Counted from the first letter of the stretch, positions 1-5,727 are shown. The stretch is DNA of 5,727 nucleotides from CAJBLF01 sp964542965 (GCA_964542965.1 CAZIVH010000041.1:1-5727); one strand, 5' to 3'. Numbers and translations are program-made. Notes: generated by a model from the letters alone, not told the origin.

Positions 1-695
1 TCTTGTGATTTAGTTATTACGAAATCTCTGATCTTGATACAGAGGTTATGAATTTCTCTTGGTACAGAACCAACTTTATCGCTTATTTTCTTGATGATTT
101 CTTCACTGGTTTGGATTTCGTATTTGTCGAGATACTTCTTTATGATGCTTTCTTTTTCATTTGGCGTGTATTCCATGAAATGGAAATTGTAGACGAACCT
201 ATTCTTGATCGGTTGGCTCAAGGACTCGGATTTCGTTGTTGCTCCGATAAGCGTGAACGGATTGATCGGGATCCTGACATTGCCTCATTCCGGCATTACC
301 ATATCGATGACAAAGTCTTCCATCGCTATATACAAGACCTCTTCGATGTTCGGTTTCAATCTGTGGATCTCGTCGATGAACAGGATGTCTCAGGTTTCAA
401 GCGTATTTAGAATACTTATGATCTCTGATGGCTTGGTGATGGCATACCCGGTAACTGCTTTGATGTTCACTTGTCCTTGCTTGGAGATGATGTGTGCCAT
501 TGTCGTCTTTCCGAATCCGCTGGGACCGGAAAAAAGGATATGTCCTATATGTCATTTTCTTTTCTTTCAACTTTCTATCGCTGTTTTTACGATTCCTTTG
601 ATATTTTCTTGTCCGATGAATTCTTCGAAGGTATCTGGTCTTCCACTATGACTTATGTTCATCAATTTATCGGTGTTGATCTTTTTCACTTCCAT
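1..695 (-). CDS. ruvB: Holliday junction branch migration ATPase RuvB (C-terminus beyond left edge)
   Basis: RuvB is the hexameric AAA+ motor that, with RuvA, drives branch migration of Holliday junctions before RuvC cuts them. Read with UGA as Gly, 231 residues are present. Near the N-terminus is the family's RPDTFEEFIGQ segment (residues 19-29). Then come Walker A GPSGFGKT (57-64), Walker B FIDEIH (106-111) followed by RL, sensor 1 GATTKSE (151-157), the IKNRF segment (163-167) where the arginine finger is expected, and a VPREIHNL sensor 2 helix close to the edge. The C-terminal winged-helix DNA-binding domain lies beyond position 1. In-frame UGA codons are at 567-569, 552-554, 390-392 and 285-287 (residues 43, 48, 102, 137); residue 102 is the glycine of the family's conserved 'GDxLFIDEIH'. 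The ATG at 695 is the only ATG placed to include the N-terminal motif; no Shine-Dalgarno is visible. It follows the small membrane-protein gene by 25 bases, so co-transcription is likely. The RF in IKNRF is followed by V rather than the usual G. Identity is secure. Confidence 0.95.
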
Positions 696-720
696 ATTTC
701 GACGATAAGATGGTAAATAT

Positions 721-1125
721 TTAGTCTTTCTTATTCTGTTTCATGAATCTTGGATAATGTGTCATCAATATTATGAAGAATAATATCGTCCGGATTCCGC
801 CGCTAAGCATGTCAGTCTTGAATGTCGCGTTCCTTGATTGAATGAGCATCCCTTTTTTCTCTTCCTTGCATTTCGCTATATCTGCATCGGAAGGTTTAAT
901 GGTCTCTTTTTCTGCGATGATGGTGTTGGTGCATTGATCCAATTCGTAATATCTCTCTCCCACGATGTATTCGTCGTTGGTTATGATGAGTTTCTTACCG
1001 ATATTGAAAAGGAAAAATCCTAATGCGATCAGCGTTCCGATCATACCGACGAGGGTCATGAGGAGAAAATAGATTTTAAGGACGCTTCGTCCGTGAGATT
1101 TGTTTTGAGTTGTTTTAGCTGCCAT
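721..1125 (-). CDS. Small two-helix membrane protein, function unknown
   Basis: This 134-residue protein has no in-frame UGA and ends with TAA. A basic, polar N-terminus (residues 1-17) precedes a strong hydrophobic segment (about 17-42). A soluble loop (about 43-108) follows, with two cysteines (C65, C86) and a charged lysine/glutamate-rich stretch. A second hydrophobic segment (about 111-123) precedes a basic tail (PRFMKQNKKD). By the positive-inside rule both termini are probably cytoplasmic and the loop external, where the two cysteines could form a disulfide; this is inference. I do not recognise the family. The ATG at 1125 is the first available and has no Shine-Dalgarno, only an A-rich leader. 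It sits 71 bases downstream of the SLH gene and 25 bases upstream of ruvB on the same strand, so it may share a transcript with ruvB. That neighbourhood alone does not imply a role in DNA repair. Confidence 0.8.
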   Translation of the reverse strand: MAAKTTQNKSHGRSVLKIYFLLMTLVGMIGTLIALGFFLFNIGKKLIITNDEYIVGERYYELDQCTNTIIAEKETIKPSDADIAKCKEEKKGMLIQSRNATFKTDMLSGGIRTILFFIILMTHYPRFMKQNKKD

Positions 1126-1171
1126 GTGTTTGTTGTAAAAGAGTAAAAATCCGTAAATTCTAAGGTCCGTA

Positions 1172-1193
1172 AAAGTCTGACTTTATAGACTTT
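1172..1193 (-). terminator. Possible intrinsic terminator after the SLH gene
   Basis: On the minus strand, just after the TAG stop of the SLH gene, AAAGTCT and AGACTTT form a perfect 7-bp stem around an 8-base loop, with a short T run overlapping the end of the stem. It is AT-rich and the T tract is brief, so termination would be weak or partial. It could separate the SLH transcript from the downstream membrane-protein and ruvB genes. Confidence 0.35.
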
Positions 1194-1196
1194 CGG

Positions 1197-2933
1197 CTAT
1201 TTTGTCTGATTGAGTTTGTAGTAGGCATTGGTATTGGTTAATGGACTTATGACAAACGTAGAATCACTTATCCTGATTGTGCCTTCGATGAGCGATAGAC
1301 TACTGACGATGAAACTTGTCGTTCCTATTTTTTCTTCCGTATCTATTTTGAAGAGATCTCCGTATCGTACAAAATTATTCGTGAAATATTTCTCTGTATT
1401 TGATTTTACGACTTTGTATCTCTGTCAGAACATCTCTATATATCCTACATCGAAGTTTCCATTGCTCAGGAGATTCATATCTACATAGACGTTTGACTGT
1501 GGCATATTGTTTGTACCTGTCATGATCGATCATGGAACGGTGCTGATGATCTGATTCTGTATAGTATTGGTATTGAGATTCTGGATAATCTGATATTTGA
1601 CTTTGAATCTATAGAGGAATAACGCTACTTCGTATCTGGTGATTGGATTGTCGAATGTGATCGCGTCTGCAGGTCATATCATTCCCAGGTCTTGCGCTTT
1701 CTCGAAATATTTCTTTCGTCGAGGAGTTCATGTCTCGTCTAATTTTTTTCCTTCGAATAATCTGATTATCGCTGCTATGAACTGAGATTTTGTTATTGTC
1801 CCTTTTGGGGTGAAGTATCCATTCGATCATTGCATGATGCTCATCTTACACGCTTCCTCTATATAATTGATCAATGATGCGTCAGCGTTTCCGATATCGG
1901 CAAAGATACAATTGTTCGCTAATGCGTTGGTCGCGTTGAAATTGAAGACTCCTGCAAACATGGTCAATATTTTCGCTGCTTGTTCTCTATTCAAAATTTC
2001 GAATGGTTGATATTCTGCTATATTTTTGTAACTTGTCAGTCCATTGTCATTCATCCGTCTGATCGCTTCCAAAAGTTCAGGATCGTTATTTACGCTCAGT
2101 GAGTCAGCTAACCCTGCGAAGTTATCCAGAATTCCTGTATTTGTCGTGCTTGTTGAAGTAAGCTCTGCTAACCTTCAGAGCATCATGACTTTGAGGGTGT
2201 CGTTGGTGACGATGTTTTTTAATCTGTATATATATATTGCCATCTCTCTTCTTGTGATGCTAGTATCAAAAGCTACTTGATTATTCAATGTCGTCAATCC
2301 CATGGCTTGTCCTTTGACATAATAATCTCCCCATCGAGGGGTCCTGCTTTCGTTGGAAGTCTTGCCTTCGAAAATTCTTACCAAAACCGCCATGGATTGC
2401 GGTCTAGTCAATTGCTCTCTCGGCAAGAATTTCCCATCGGTTGTCCCTTTGAAGATCCCTCGTTTGCAGCTATCTGTTATATATGACGAGAGGCTAGGAT
2501 CCATCTGATCATTGTCTGAAAATGAACAGCTGCTGTTCTTTGTCGTCTGTGGATATCCCAATACCTTAAATGCCTGTCCTATTATTTTCGCAGCTTCCTC
2601 TCTCAATAGTCCATCATCTGGCCTATATTCATTCTCGTTGCTGTATTTCGTCAATCCGTTTGCGTACATCCATGCGAGTGCTTGTTGAAATTCCGTACCC
2701 GTAAATGCGATGTTGGTCCCTGTGGTATTCGTGCCTGTCGCAATTGTTCCGGTTTCCGCGTTTCCTGTGATTGCCGTGCCTGTATTGGCAGATCCTGTAT
2801 TCATCACTATATTGATCTGATGCGTTATCGGATCTATGGTAATCTGAAAATCTCCGCTAGTCTCTGCTTTTGTTGAAAAAGTCAGCAAAGAAACCGTCAA
2901 AACAAGTCCTATTCAGAATAATTTTTTGTTCAT
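1197..2933 (-). CDS. Secreted surface protein with two three-repeat SLH modules
   Basis: Read with UGA as Gly this is 578 residues ending in TAG. The N-terminus is a signal peptide: basic MNKK, a hydrophobic core to about residue 19, and a likely cleavage after A23 (STKA-ET). Residue 7, inside that signal, is encoded by UGA. A Thr/Gly-rich linker of pentapeptide repeats spans 45-74. Six S-layer-homology repeats follow as two modules of three, roughly 82-116, 126-180, 185-231 and then 286-328, 342-395, 402-445. Shared stretches such as 'NGLT.Y', 'REqAAKI' and 'FEGK...TPR' show that one module is a duplicate of the other. Each middle repeat carries a Cys-x19-Cys pair (C126/C146 and C342/C362), probably disulfides. 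Residues 446-578 form a C-terminal region I cannot assign, rich in Asn, Thr, Ser and Ile. UGA codons are at residues 7, 253, 369, 402, 420, 468 and 503. SLH modules normally bind cell-wall polymers or pack into an S-layer, so a surface structural or anchoring role is inferred. The ATG at 2933 is chosen because it gives a complete signal peptide. The gene is divergent from ndk. Confidence 0.88.
2712..2801 (-). repeat. Six 15-base repeats encoding a Thr-Gly pentapeptide linker
   Basis: Within the SLH protein gene, six consecutive 15-base units encode pentapeptides of pattern x-T-G-[T/S/N]-x (residues 45-74). On the plus strand the core CCTGT or a close variant recurs every 15 bases. The units have diverged at third positions and at the outer residues, so the array is not a recent perfect expansion. 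It joins the mature N-terminus to the first SLH repeat and looks like a flexible, possibly glycosylated spacer; the glycosylation idea is inference only. Confidence 0.8.
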
Positions 2934-2969
2934 GGAAAACTTTTTGTATAGAATAAAATATTCGAAAAA

Positions 2970-2997
2970 AGTATAACTAATGCACTAAGCTTTTCAA
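2970..2997 (-). promoter_or_regulatory. Candidate sigma-70-type promoter for the SLH gene
   Basis: On the minus strand, TTGAAA (2992-2997) as a -35 box and TATACT (2970-2975) as a -10 box are separated by exactly 16 bases. This would start transcription near 2963 and leave a leader of about 30 bases before the ATG at 2933. Each box differs from consensus by one or two bases. The position and spacing are good, but in AT-rich sequence such matches also arise by chance. Confidence 0.5.
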
Positions 2998-3009
2998 TAT
3001 AAATTTACG

Positions 3010-3044
3010 CCTAAAGCATAAAGCTCAAAGCCTGAAGCTTGAAG
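3010..3044. repeat. Five tandem degenerate heptamers, consensus CYTRAAG
   Basis: Five contiguous 7-base units (starting at 3010, 3017, 3024, 3031 and 3038) all end in AAG. Three match CYTRAAG exactly (CCTAAAG, CCTGAAG, CTTGAAG); the other two (CATAAAG, CTCAAAG) each differ at one place. The array lies in the spacer between the divergent SLH and ndk genes, upstream of the candidate SLH promoter, and is followed by TCGT. The same heptamer recurs in the rpmE downstream spacer (4014-4034). The role is unknown. Confidence 0.7.
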
Positions 3045-3154
3045 TCGTCATATATTTGTCTTATGTATGTGTTTTTTCAGAAAACCGCTTGAAAATACTC
3101 GGCAAAACAGTAATGTTCAAAAAACCTTTTATTTTTTTGTATTGAAAAAAGAAA

Positions 3155-3658
3155 ATGACTCATGTACAGAGGACTCTTGTCGTCTTGAAACCAGATAGTG
3201 TAGGACGCAGCGTGACCTGAGAGATTATCTCTCGTTTCGAAAGAGCAGGATTACATATCGTCGGTATGAAAATGCTTAAACCTGATAAAGACTTCCTTTA
3301 CCATCATTATGAAACCCTTGGAAAAATGATATCTAGACGCTGACAGAAAGCGTTTGATGTAACGCTCAAGATGATGCAGCAAGGACCTATGATAGCTATT
3401 GTGCTTGAAGGAGTAGAAGTCGTCGAATACGTACGTAAAATGGTCGGTGCTACTGAACCTAAGTCAGCTGCGTCTGGAACTATCAGAGGTGATTATGCCC
3501 ATATGTCATTTGCATATGCAGATGGCAAGGATATAGGAGTCCCAAATCTCATCCACGCTTCAGGAAATATCGAAGAAGCTGAAGCTGAGATCAAGCATTG
3601 GTTCAAAGAAAATGAATTATTTGAATATGCTCCTTTGCATCAAGTGTTTACTCGCTAG
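3155..3658 (+). CDS. ndk: Nucleoside diphosphate kinase, long form
   Basis: Ndk transfers the gamma-phosphate from ATP to other nucleoside diphosphates through a phosphohistidine, balancing NTP and dNTP pools in the cytoplasm. The 167-residue protein begins with the typical RTLVVLKPDSVGR strand and carries the expected active-site set: K12, Y52, R94, T100 in GATEP, R111 in GTIRGDYA, N131 and catalytic H134 in NLIHAS. UGA codons at 3218-3220 and 3341-3343 encode residues 22 and 63; residue 22 is the glycine of the conserved 'GEIISRFE' segment. The protein is longer than the usual 130-150 residues. About ten extra residues lie between R111 and N131, and about six more between Y52 and R94. The canonical HGSD after the catalytic His reads HASG here. 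The ATG at 3155 is chosen because the conserved N-terminus starts six residues later; it is preceded by a purine-rich run but no clear Shine-Dalgarno. A standard-code caller would report only the C-terminal 95 residues. Confidence 0.96.
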
Positions 3659-3676
3659 TTTGATCAATATATCAAA
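3659..3676 (+). terminator. Weak hairpin directly after ndk stop
   Basis: TTTGAT and ATCAAA form a perfect 6-bp stem with a 6-base loop starting at the base after the ndk TAG. There is no following T tract (the next bases are ACAAG) and the stem is AT-rich, so it may be an RNA 3'-end stabiliser or chance rather than a true terminator. Confidence 0.25.
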
Positions 3677-3686
3677 ACAAGTAAAA

Positions 3687-3731
3687 GATTGAAAAATATC
3701 TCTAGTCCACCAGTTTCCAAGTTTTTCAATC
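3687..3731. repeat. Perfect 10-bp inverted repeat between ndk and rpmE
   Basis: GATTGAAAAA (3687-3696) and TTTTTCAATC (3722-3731) are perfect reverse complements separated by 25 bases. In plus-strand RNA this could fold as a long-loop hairpin 35 bases upstream of the bL31 start. No T tract follows on the plus strand. On the minus strand the stem is followed by TTTTAC, but no minus-strand gene lies there. It could be a regulatory leader structure for rpmE, a protein-binding site, or chance in AT-rich DNA. Confidence 0.5.
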
Positions 3732-3766
3732 ACATCAATGCCTTTTAACTTATTAGTCTATACTCA

Positions 3767-4006
3767 ATGAAAAAGTGAATCCATGGAAATTATTATAAAG
3801 ATGTTGAAGTACAATGCATCTGCGGTGCCAAGTTTACTGTGAACGCTACTGTTCCTGGCCCTATCAAAGTAGAAACGTGCTATCAATGCCATCCTGCTTT
3901 CAATAAGGATAAAGTAGTCAAGAAAGTCATCAAGGGAAGAATGGAAAAATTCTTGGAGAAGCAAAAGAAAATCGACAGTATCGCGAAACCAAGCAAGAAA
4001 AAATAA
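3767..4006 (+). CDS. rpmE: Large ribosomal subunit protein bL31
   Basis: bL31 bridges the ribosomal subunits near the central protuberance. Read with UGA as Gly the product is 79 residues. It begins MKKGIHGNYY, matching the family's MKKGIHPxY start, and residue 4 is the UGA codon at 3776-3778. This is one of the clearest proofs of the code in the window. It carries the zinc-ribbon cysteines of the C+ type: C17-x-C19 and C38-xx-C41 followed by HP. The middle matches the family pattern (KFTVNATVPGPIKVETC) and the C-terminus has the GRMEKF segment (family GRVEKF) and a lysine-rich tail. A standard-code reading stops at residue 4 and misses the gene. No Shine-Dalgarno precedes the ATG. It is 108 bases downstream of ndk on the same strand, with an inverted repeat between them. 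Confidence 0.96.
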
Positions 4007-4013
4007 ATTTTAG

Positions 4014-4064
4014 CTTGAAGCTTGAAGCCTACAGTCGTTTTGGCTGATACCTTGAAGCTCGAGT
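4014..4064. repeat. Second site with CYTRAAG heptamers
   Basis: Just after the rpmE stop, CTTGAAG occurs twice in tandem (4014-4027), followed in phase by CCTACAG (4028-4034) and TCGT. A third CTTGAAG is at 4051-4057, out of phase, followed by CTCGAGT. The units match the array at 3010-3044, and both tandem stretches are followed directly by TCGT. The spacer between rpmE and the next gene is 75 bases and is mostly made of this material. Confidence 0.6.
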
Positions 4065-4081
4065 CTTTTTGGAACGAGTCT

Positions 4082-4711
4082 ATGCTGAGAAAACAGATCA
4101 TGCAGAAATATGTAGATGTTGGAACTGTTTTTCATGTGATTTGACACAATGGAAGTGTATTCATCAAGTTGACTTTGAGGACACTTCTTTTTTTGTTAGT
4201 CCTGTACGTACTTTTCGTAGTACTCAATAGATATATCGTTTGGACTTATCTTGATCGGACTTTCGGTATTTTGGGTATCGGTTTCTTCGTCAAATATATC
4301 ATAGATTTTCTCAATCTCTATCTTGATGGTTTGATTATGACCGATAAAGGTATTACGCTGTTTATGCGGGAAGGACTTTTTGATTATAAGACTGATTTTT
4401 TTGAGTGGGAAAAAATAGAAGCTATTTCCCATAATCAAAATAGCTTTCGAGATAAGGTGTTTGCAAGAGGCGATTTGATTATTAGATTAGATCATGGTGT
4501 AGAATATCCTTTTGAAAATATTAATTTTCCTCAGAAACAGGCTGAAAAAATCCAAAAATATAAGACTCAGTTCTCTGTAGAATTACCAGAGACTTCTCCT
4601 TCACCTATAACCGACGATAAGATGGCTATTATCGCTGAGGCATTGAGCGAGGTCGTGAAGGAATATATGGACAAGAAGACTTCTGAGACGGAAGAGGATG
4701 AAGACTATTAA
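4082..4711 (+). CDS. Membrane protein with probable bacterial PH-like domain
   Basis: Read with UGA as Gly the product is 209 residues ending in TAA. The N-terminal 32 residues are mostly soluble and contain the UGA codon (4142-4144, residue 21, in VIGHNGS). Two hydrophobic segments follow (about 33-48 and 62-79). The region about 81-163 has the layout of membrane-associated bacterial PH-like (DUF304/bPH type) domains: MTDKGI, then REGLFDYKTDFFEWEKIEAI, ARGDLIIRL, and a C-terminal helix after PFENINFPQK. The last 45 residues are Pro/Ser-rich and then strongly acidic (SETEEDEDY). The fold assignment rests on pattern only and is moderate; a cytoplasmic domain attached to the membrane is likely. 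ATG 4082 is the first ATG after the rpmE stop; ATG 4100 is an alternative that would shorten it by six residues. No TAA or TAG separates it from rpmE in the shared frame other than the rpmE stop itself. Its function is unknown. Confidence 0.8.
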
Positions 4712-4717
4712 ATGATG

Positions 4718-4740
4718 GAAAGATGGAGAATTAATCTTTT
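4718..4740 (+). terminator. Weak hairpin between convergent genes
   Basis: AAAGAT (4719-4724) and ATCTTT (4734-4739) form a 6-bp stem, extendable by one G-T pair, with a 9-base loop and only a short T run. It lies in the 60-base spacer between the convergent ends of the PH-like and metallophosphoesterase genes, where a terminator is expected. The evidence is mainly positional. Confidence 0.25.
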
Positions 4741-4744
4741 AATG

Positions 4745-4771
4745 TTTCAACCTTTCAATATTTCAATTTTT
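4745..4771. repeat. Three TTTCAA units at 8-base period plus T run
   Basis: TTTCAA occurs at 4745, 4753 and 4761, exactly eight bases apart, followed by a run of seven T's that reaches the stop codon of the minus-strand gene. On the minus strand this reads as A-rich ATTGAAA-type units directly after the stop. It resembles the TTTTCAA repeats at 5705-5725 but has a different period. The role is unknown. Confidence 0.5.
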
Positions 4772-5727
4772 TTATAGTAATTTCAGTTCTTTCAGTATAT
4801 TTTCGTATTTCGGGTAGTCTGACCCGAATTTTTTTTGCATATACTCGGTAAGGATGTTTTTTCGGTCGGAGAATCAGGCTAATTGATTGGCGTCGACCTT
4901 GAAACTGGAGAGCAGTTCGTCCAGATTCTCCGCGCTTTTCTTCAGTCTGATATCTTTGCAAGTCTTGCGCAATTCTGGGTCGATGACTTCGTCTATCTTG
5001 TCGTAATCGATTTGTTCCACTTGCAAAGTGAGCGCGATATTTTCAAGATTGATTTGCTGATCTTCCGTGAACGTGATATCTCGTGATGGACTTTGGAAAT
5101 ACGTTTTGTTCGCTTGATTGATTTTCTCTATCTCTTTCAATAAGATTTCTTCTGTTATCATTTCTTTATTTTGGACCAGAATTTGTGGATTGATGGCGAT
5201 GGGTATGGCGGTTATCTTTTTTGTGGTTGTATCGTATTGAAAGATATATTTGTTTTGGTTCGTCTCTAGCGAACTTGTCGATCGGACGCTTCCGGTGCAG
5301 AGATAGTTGGCATGAGTGAACCCCTGATGTAAGTGTCCTGAAATAAATTTCACCTCCGACAATTCCAAAAATTGTTCGTTCAATGCGATGTCTTTATAAC
5401 TGAATTTGGACTTTTGCCCTGGGAATACCGTGCTGTTGAAATAGTAGTGATGCATTACGGTGATTCATGGATATCTATCTATCTGTTCCGCCAAATATTT
5501 GTTGATGTAGCTTGAAAATACTTCGTGTTTATTGCTCGATTTTTCGAGTAGTGTGGCAAAATCGCTTATCGCTTTCAGCTTTTCATTTTTCGGTGCGTAC
5601 GTAACCTCTTCATGTTCGCCCGGTAAGAAGAACGGCAGAAACAATATTTTTTCTCCTTCTATCTCTTCTGTTTTCGGCTTGGTAATGAATGAAATATTTC
5701 CTCATTTTCAATTTTCAATTTTCAATT
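4772..5727 (-). CDS. Mre11/SbcD-like metallophosphoesterase (N-terminus beyond right edge)
   Basis: The reading frame is open from the right edge to TAA at 4772-4774 when UGA is Gly, giving about 317 residues. UGA codons are at 5708-5710, 5702-5704, 5465-5467 and 4874-4876. Visible calcineurin-like features are an ISFITKP / EGEKILFLPFF strand pair near the start, an MHH motif (5447-5455) and the metal-binding GHLH (5327-5338) in KFISGHLHQGFTH. After that comes CTGSVRSTS, as in nucleases of the Mre11/SbcD/T4 gp47 type, where 'GH.H' is followed by a 'GS' strand. The metal ligands of the N-terminal motifs (DxH, GD, GNHD) must lie beyond the window. The last 190 residues are charged and helical, fitting the capping and partner-binding region of such nucleases. 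These enzymes usually pair with a Rad50/SbcC-type ATPase to process DNA ends; no partner is visible here. A standard-code caller would report only a 193-residue piece. The superfamily is secure; the Mre11-like assignment is moderate. Confidence 0.78.
5705..5725. repeat. Three perfect TTTTCAA heptamers at the right edge
   Basis: TTTTCAA is repeated three times without change (5705-5711, 5712-5718, 5719-5725) and may continue outside the window. It lies within the open frame of the metallophosphoesterase, where on the minus strand it reads as KIENGKG-type residues with UGA as Gly. Because it touches the edge it may also mark a sequence boundary or an assembly break. Confidence 0.7.

Noticed and set aside
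48..716. Three overlapping plus-strand open frames in the left 700 bases
   Set aside because: They lie opposite ruvB, whose minus-strand frame contains all the RuvB motifs. Their translations resemble no family and overlap one another.
1197..2933. A decayed SLH pseudogene with several premature stops
   Set aside because: All seven interruptions are UGA, none is UAA, UAG or a frameshift, and the domain pattern runs straight through them. The glycine code explains it fully.
3010..3044. A CRISPR array
   Set aside because: The units are 7 bases with no spacers between them, so this is a simple tandem repeat.
3089..3117. TTGAAA plus TAATGT or AATGTT as an ndk promoter
   Set aside because: The spacing is acceptable but the -10 box matches the consensus poorly, and similar matches are common in this AT-rich spacer.
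3759..3764. TATACT as a -10 box for rpmE
   Set aside because: It ends two bases before the ATG, so transcription would start inside the coding region; no matching -35 was found at a proper distance.
3155..4006. UGA read as tryptophan (table 4) or selenocysteine
   Set aside because: At the informative positions (bL31 residue 4, Ndk 22, RuvB 102) the families have Gly. UGA is frequent in many proteins, which rules out selenocysteine, and these sites are not Trp or Cys positions.
4169..4711. TTG at 4169 as the start of the PH-like gene
   Set aside because: With UGA as Gly the frame stays open upstream to ATG codons at 4082 and 4100, which are better starts.
4755..4961. A 68-residue minus-strand open frame and the plus-strand frame at 4883-5086
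   Set aside because: Both overlap the metallophosphoesterase gene in other frames and show only low-complexity, unrecognisable sequence.

Overview
The window comes from a bacterium that reads UGA as glycine (translation table 25). This code is known from the Patescibacteria/CPR lineages Absconditabacteria (SR1) and Gracilibacteria (BD1-5). Under the standard code most genes here look broken. With UGA as Gly they become continuous, recognisable proteins. I count 19 in-frame UGA codons in six of seven genes, and several fall at family-conserved glycines (bL31 residue 4, nucleoside diphosphate kinase residue 22, RuvB residue 102). Every stop seen is UAA or UAG. The sequence is AT-rich and most starts lack a clear Shine-Dalgarno motif, which fits these lineages. 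I cannot tell the two lineages apart from this window.

Layout. The left part is on the minus strand, read right to left. It holds a 578-residue secreted protein with six S-layer-homology (SLH) repeats (1197-2933), a small two-helix membrane protein (721-1125), and ruvB, the Holliday-junction branch-migration motor (start at 695, C-terminal end cut by the left edge). The centre-right is on the plus strand: ndk (3155-3658), rpmE for ribosomal protein bL31 (3767-4006), and a membrane-anchored protein with a probable bacterial PH-like domain (4082-4711). The right end is on the minus strand: the C-terminal two thirds of an Mre11/SbcD-like metallophosphoesterase (4772 to the right edge), convergent with the PH-like gene.

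The spacers are short (largest about 220 bases, 2934-3154, between the divergent SLH gene and ndk). They hold a plausible promoter, a perfect 10-bp inverted repeat between ndk and rpmE, and arrays of a degenerate heptamer (consensus CYTRAAG) in two separate spacers. There is no single pathway: DNA repair (RuvB, Mre11-like nuclease), nucleotide supply (Ndk), translation (bL31) and cell surface (SLH protein, membrane proteins) lie side by side, as is common in small streamlined genomes. No RNA gene, CRISPR array or mobile element was seen.
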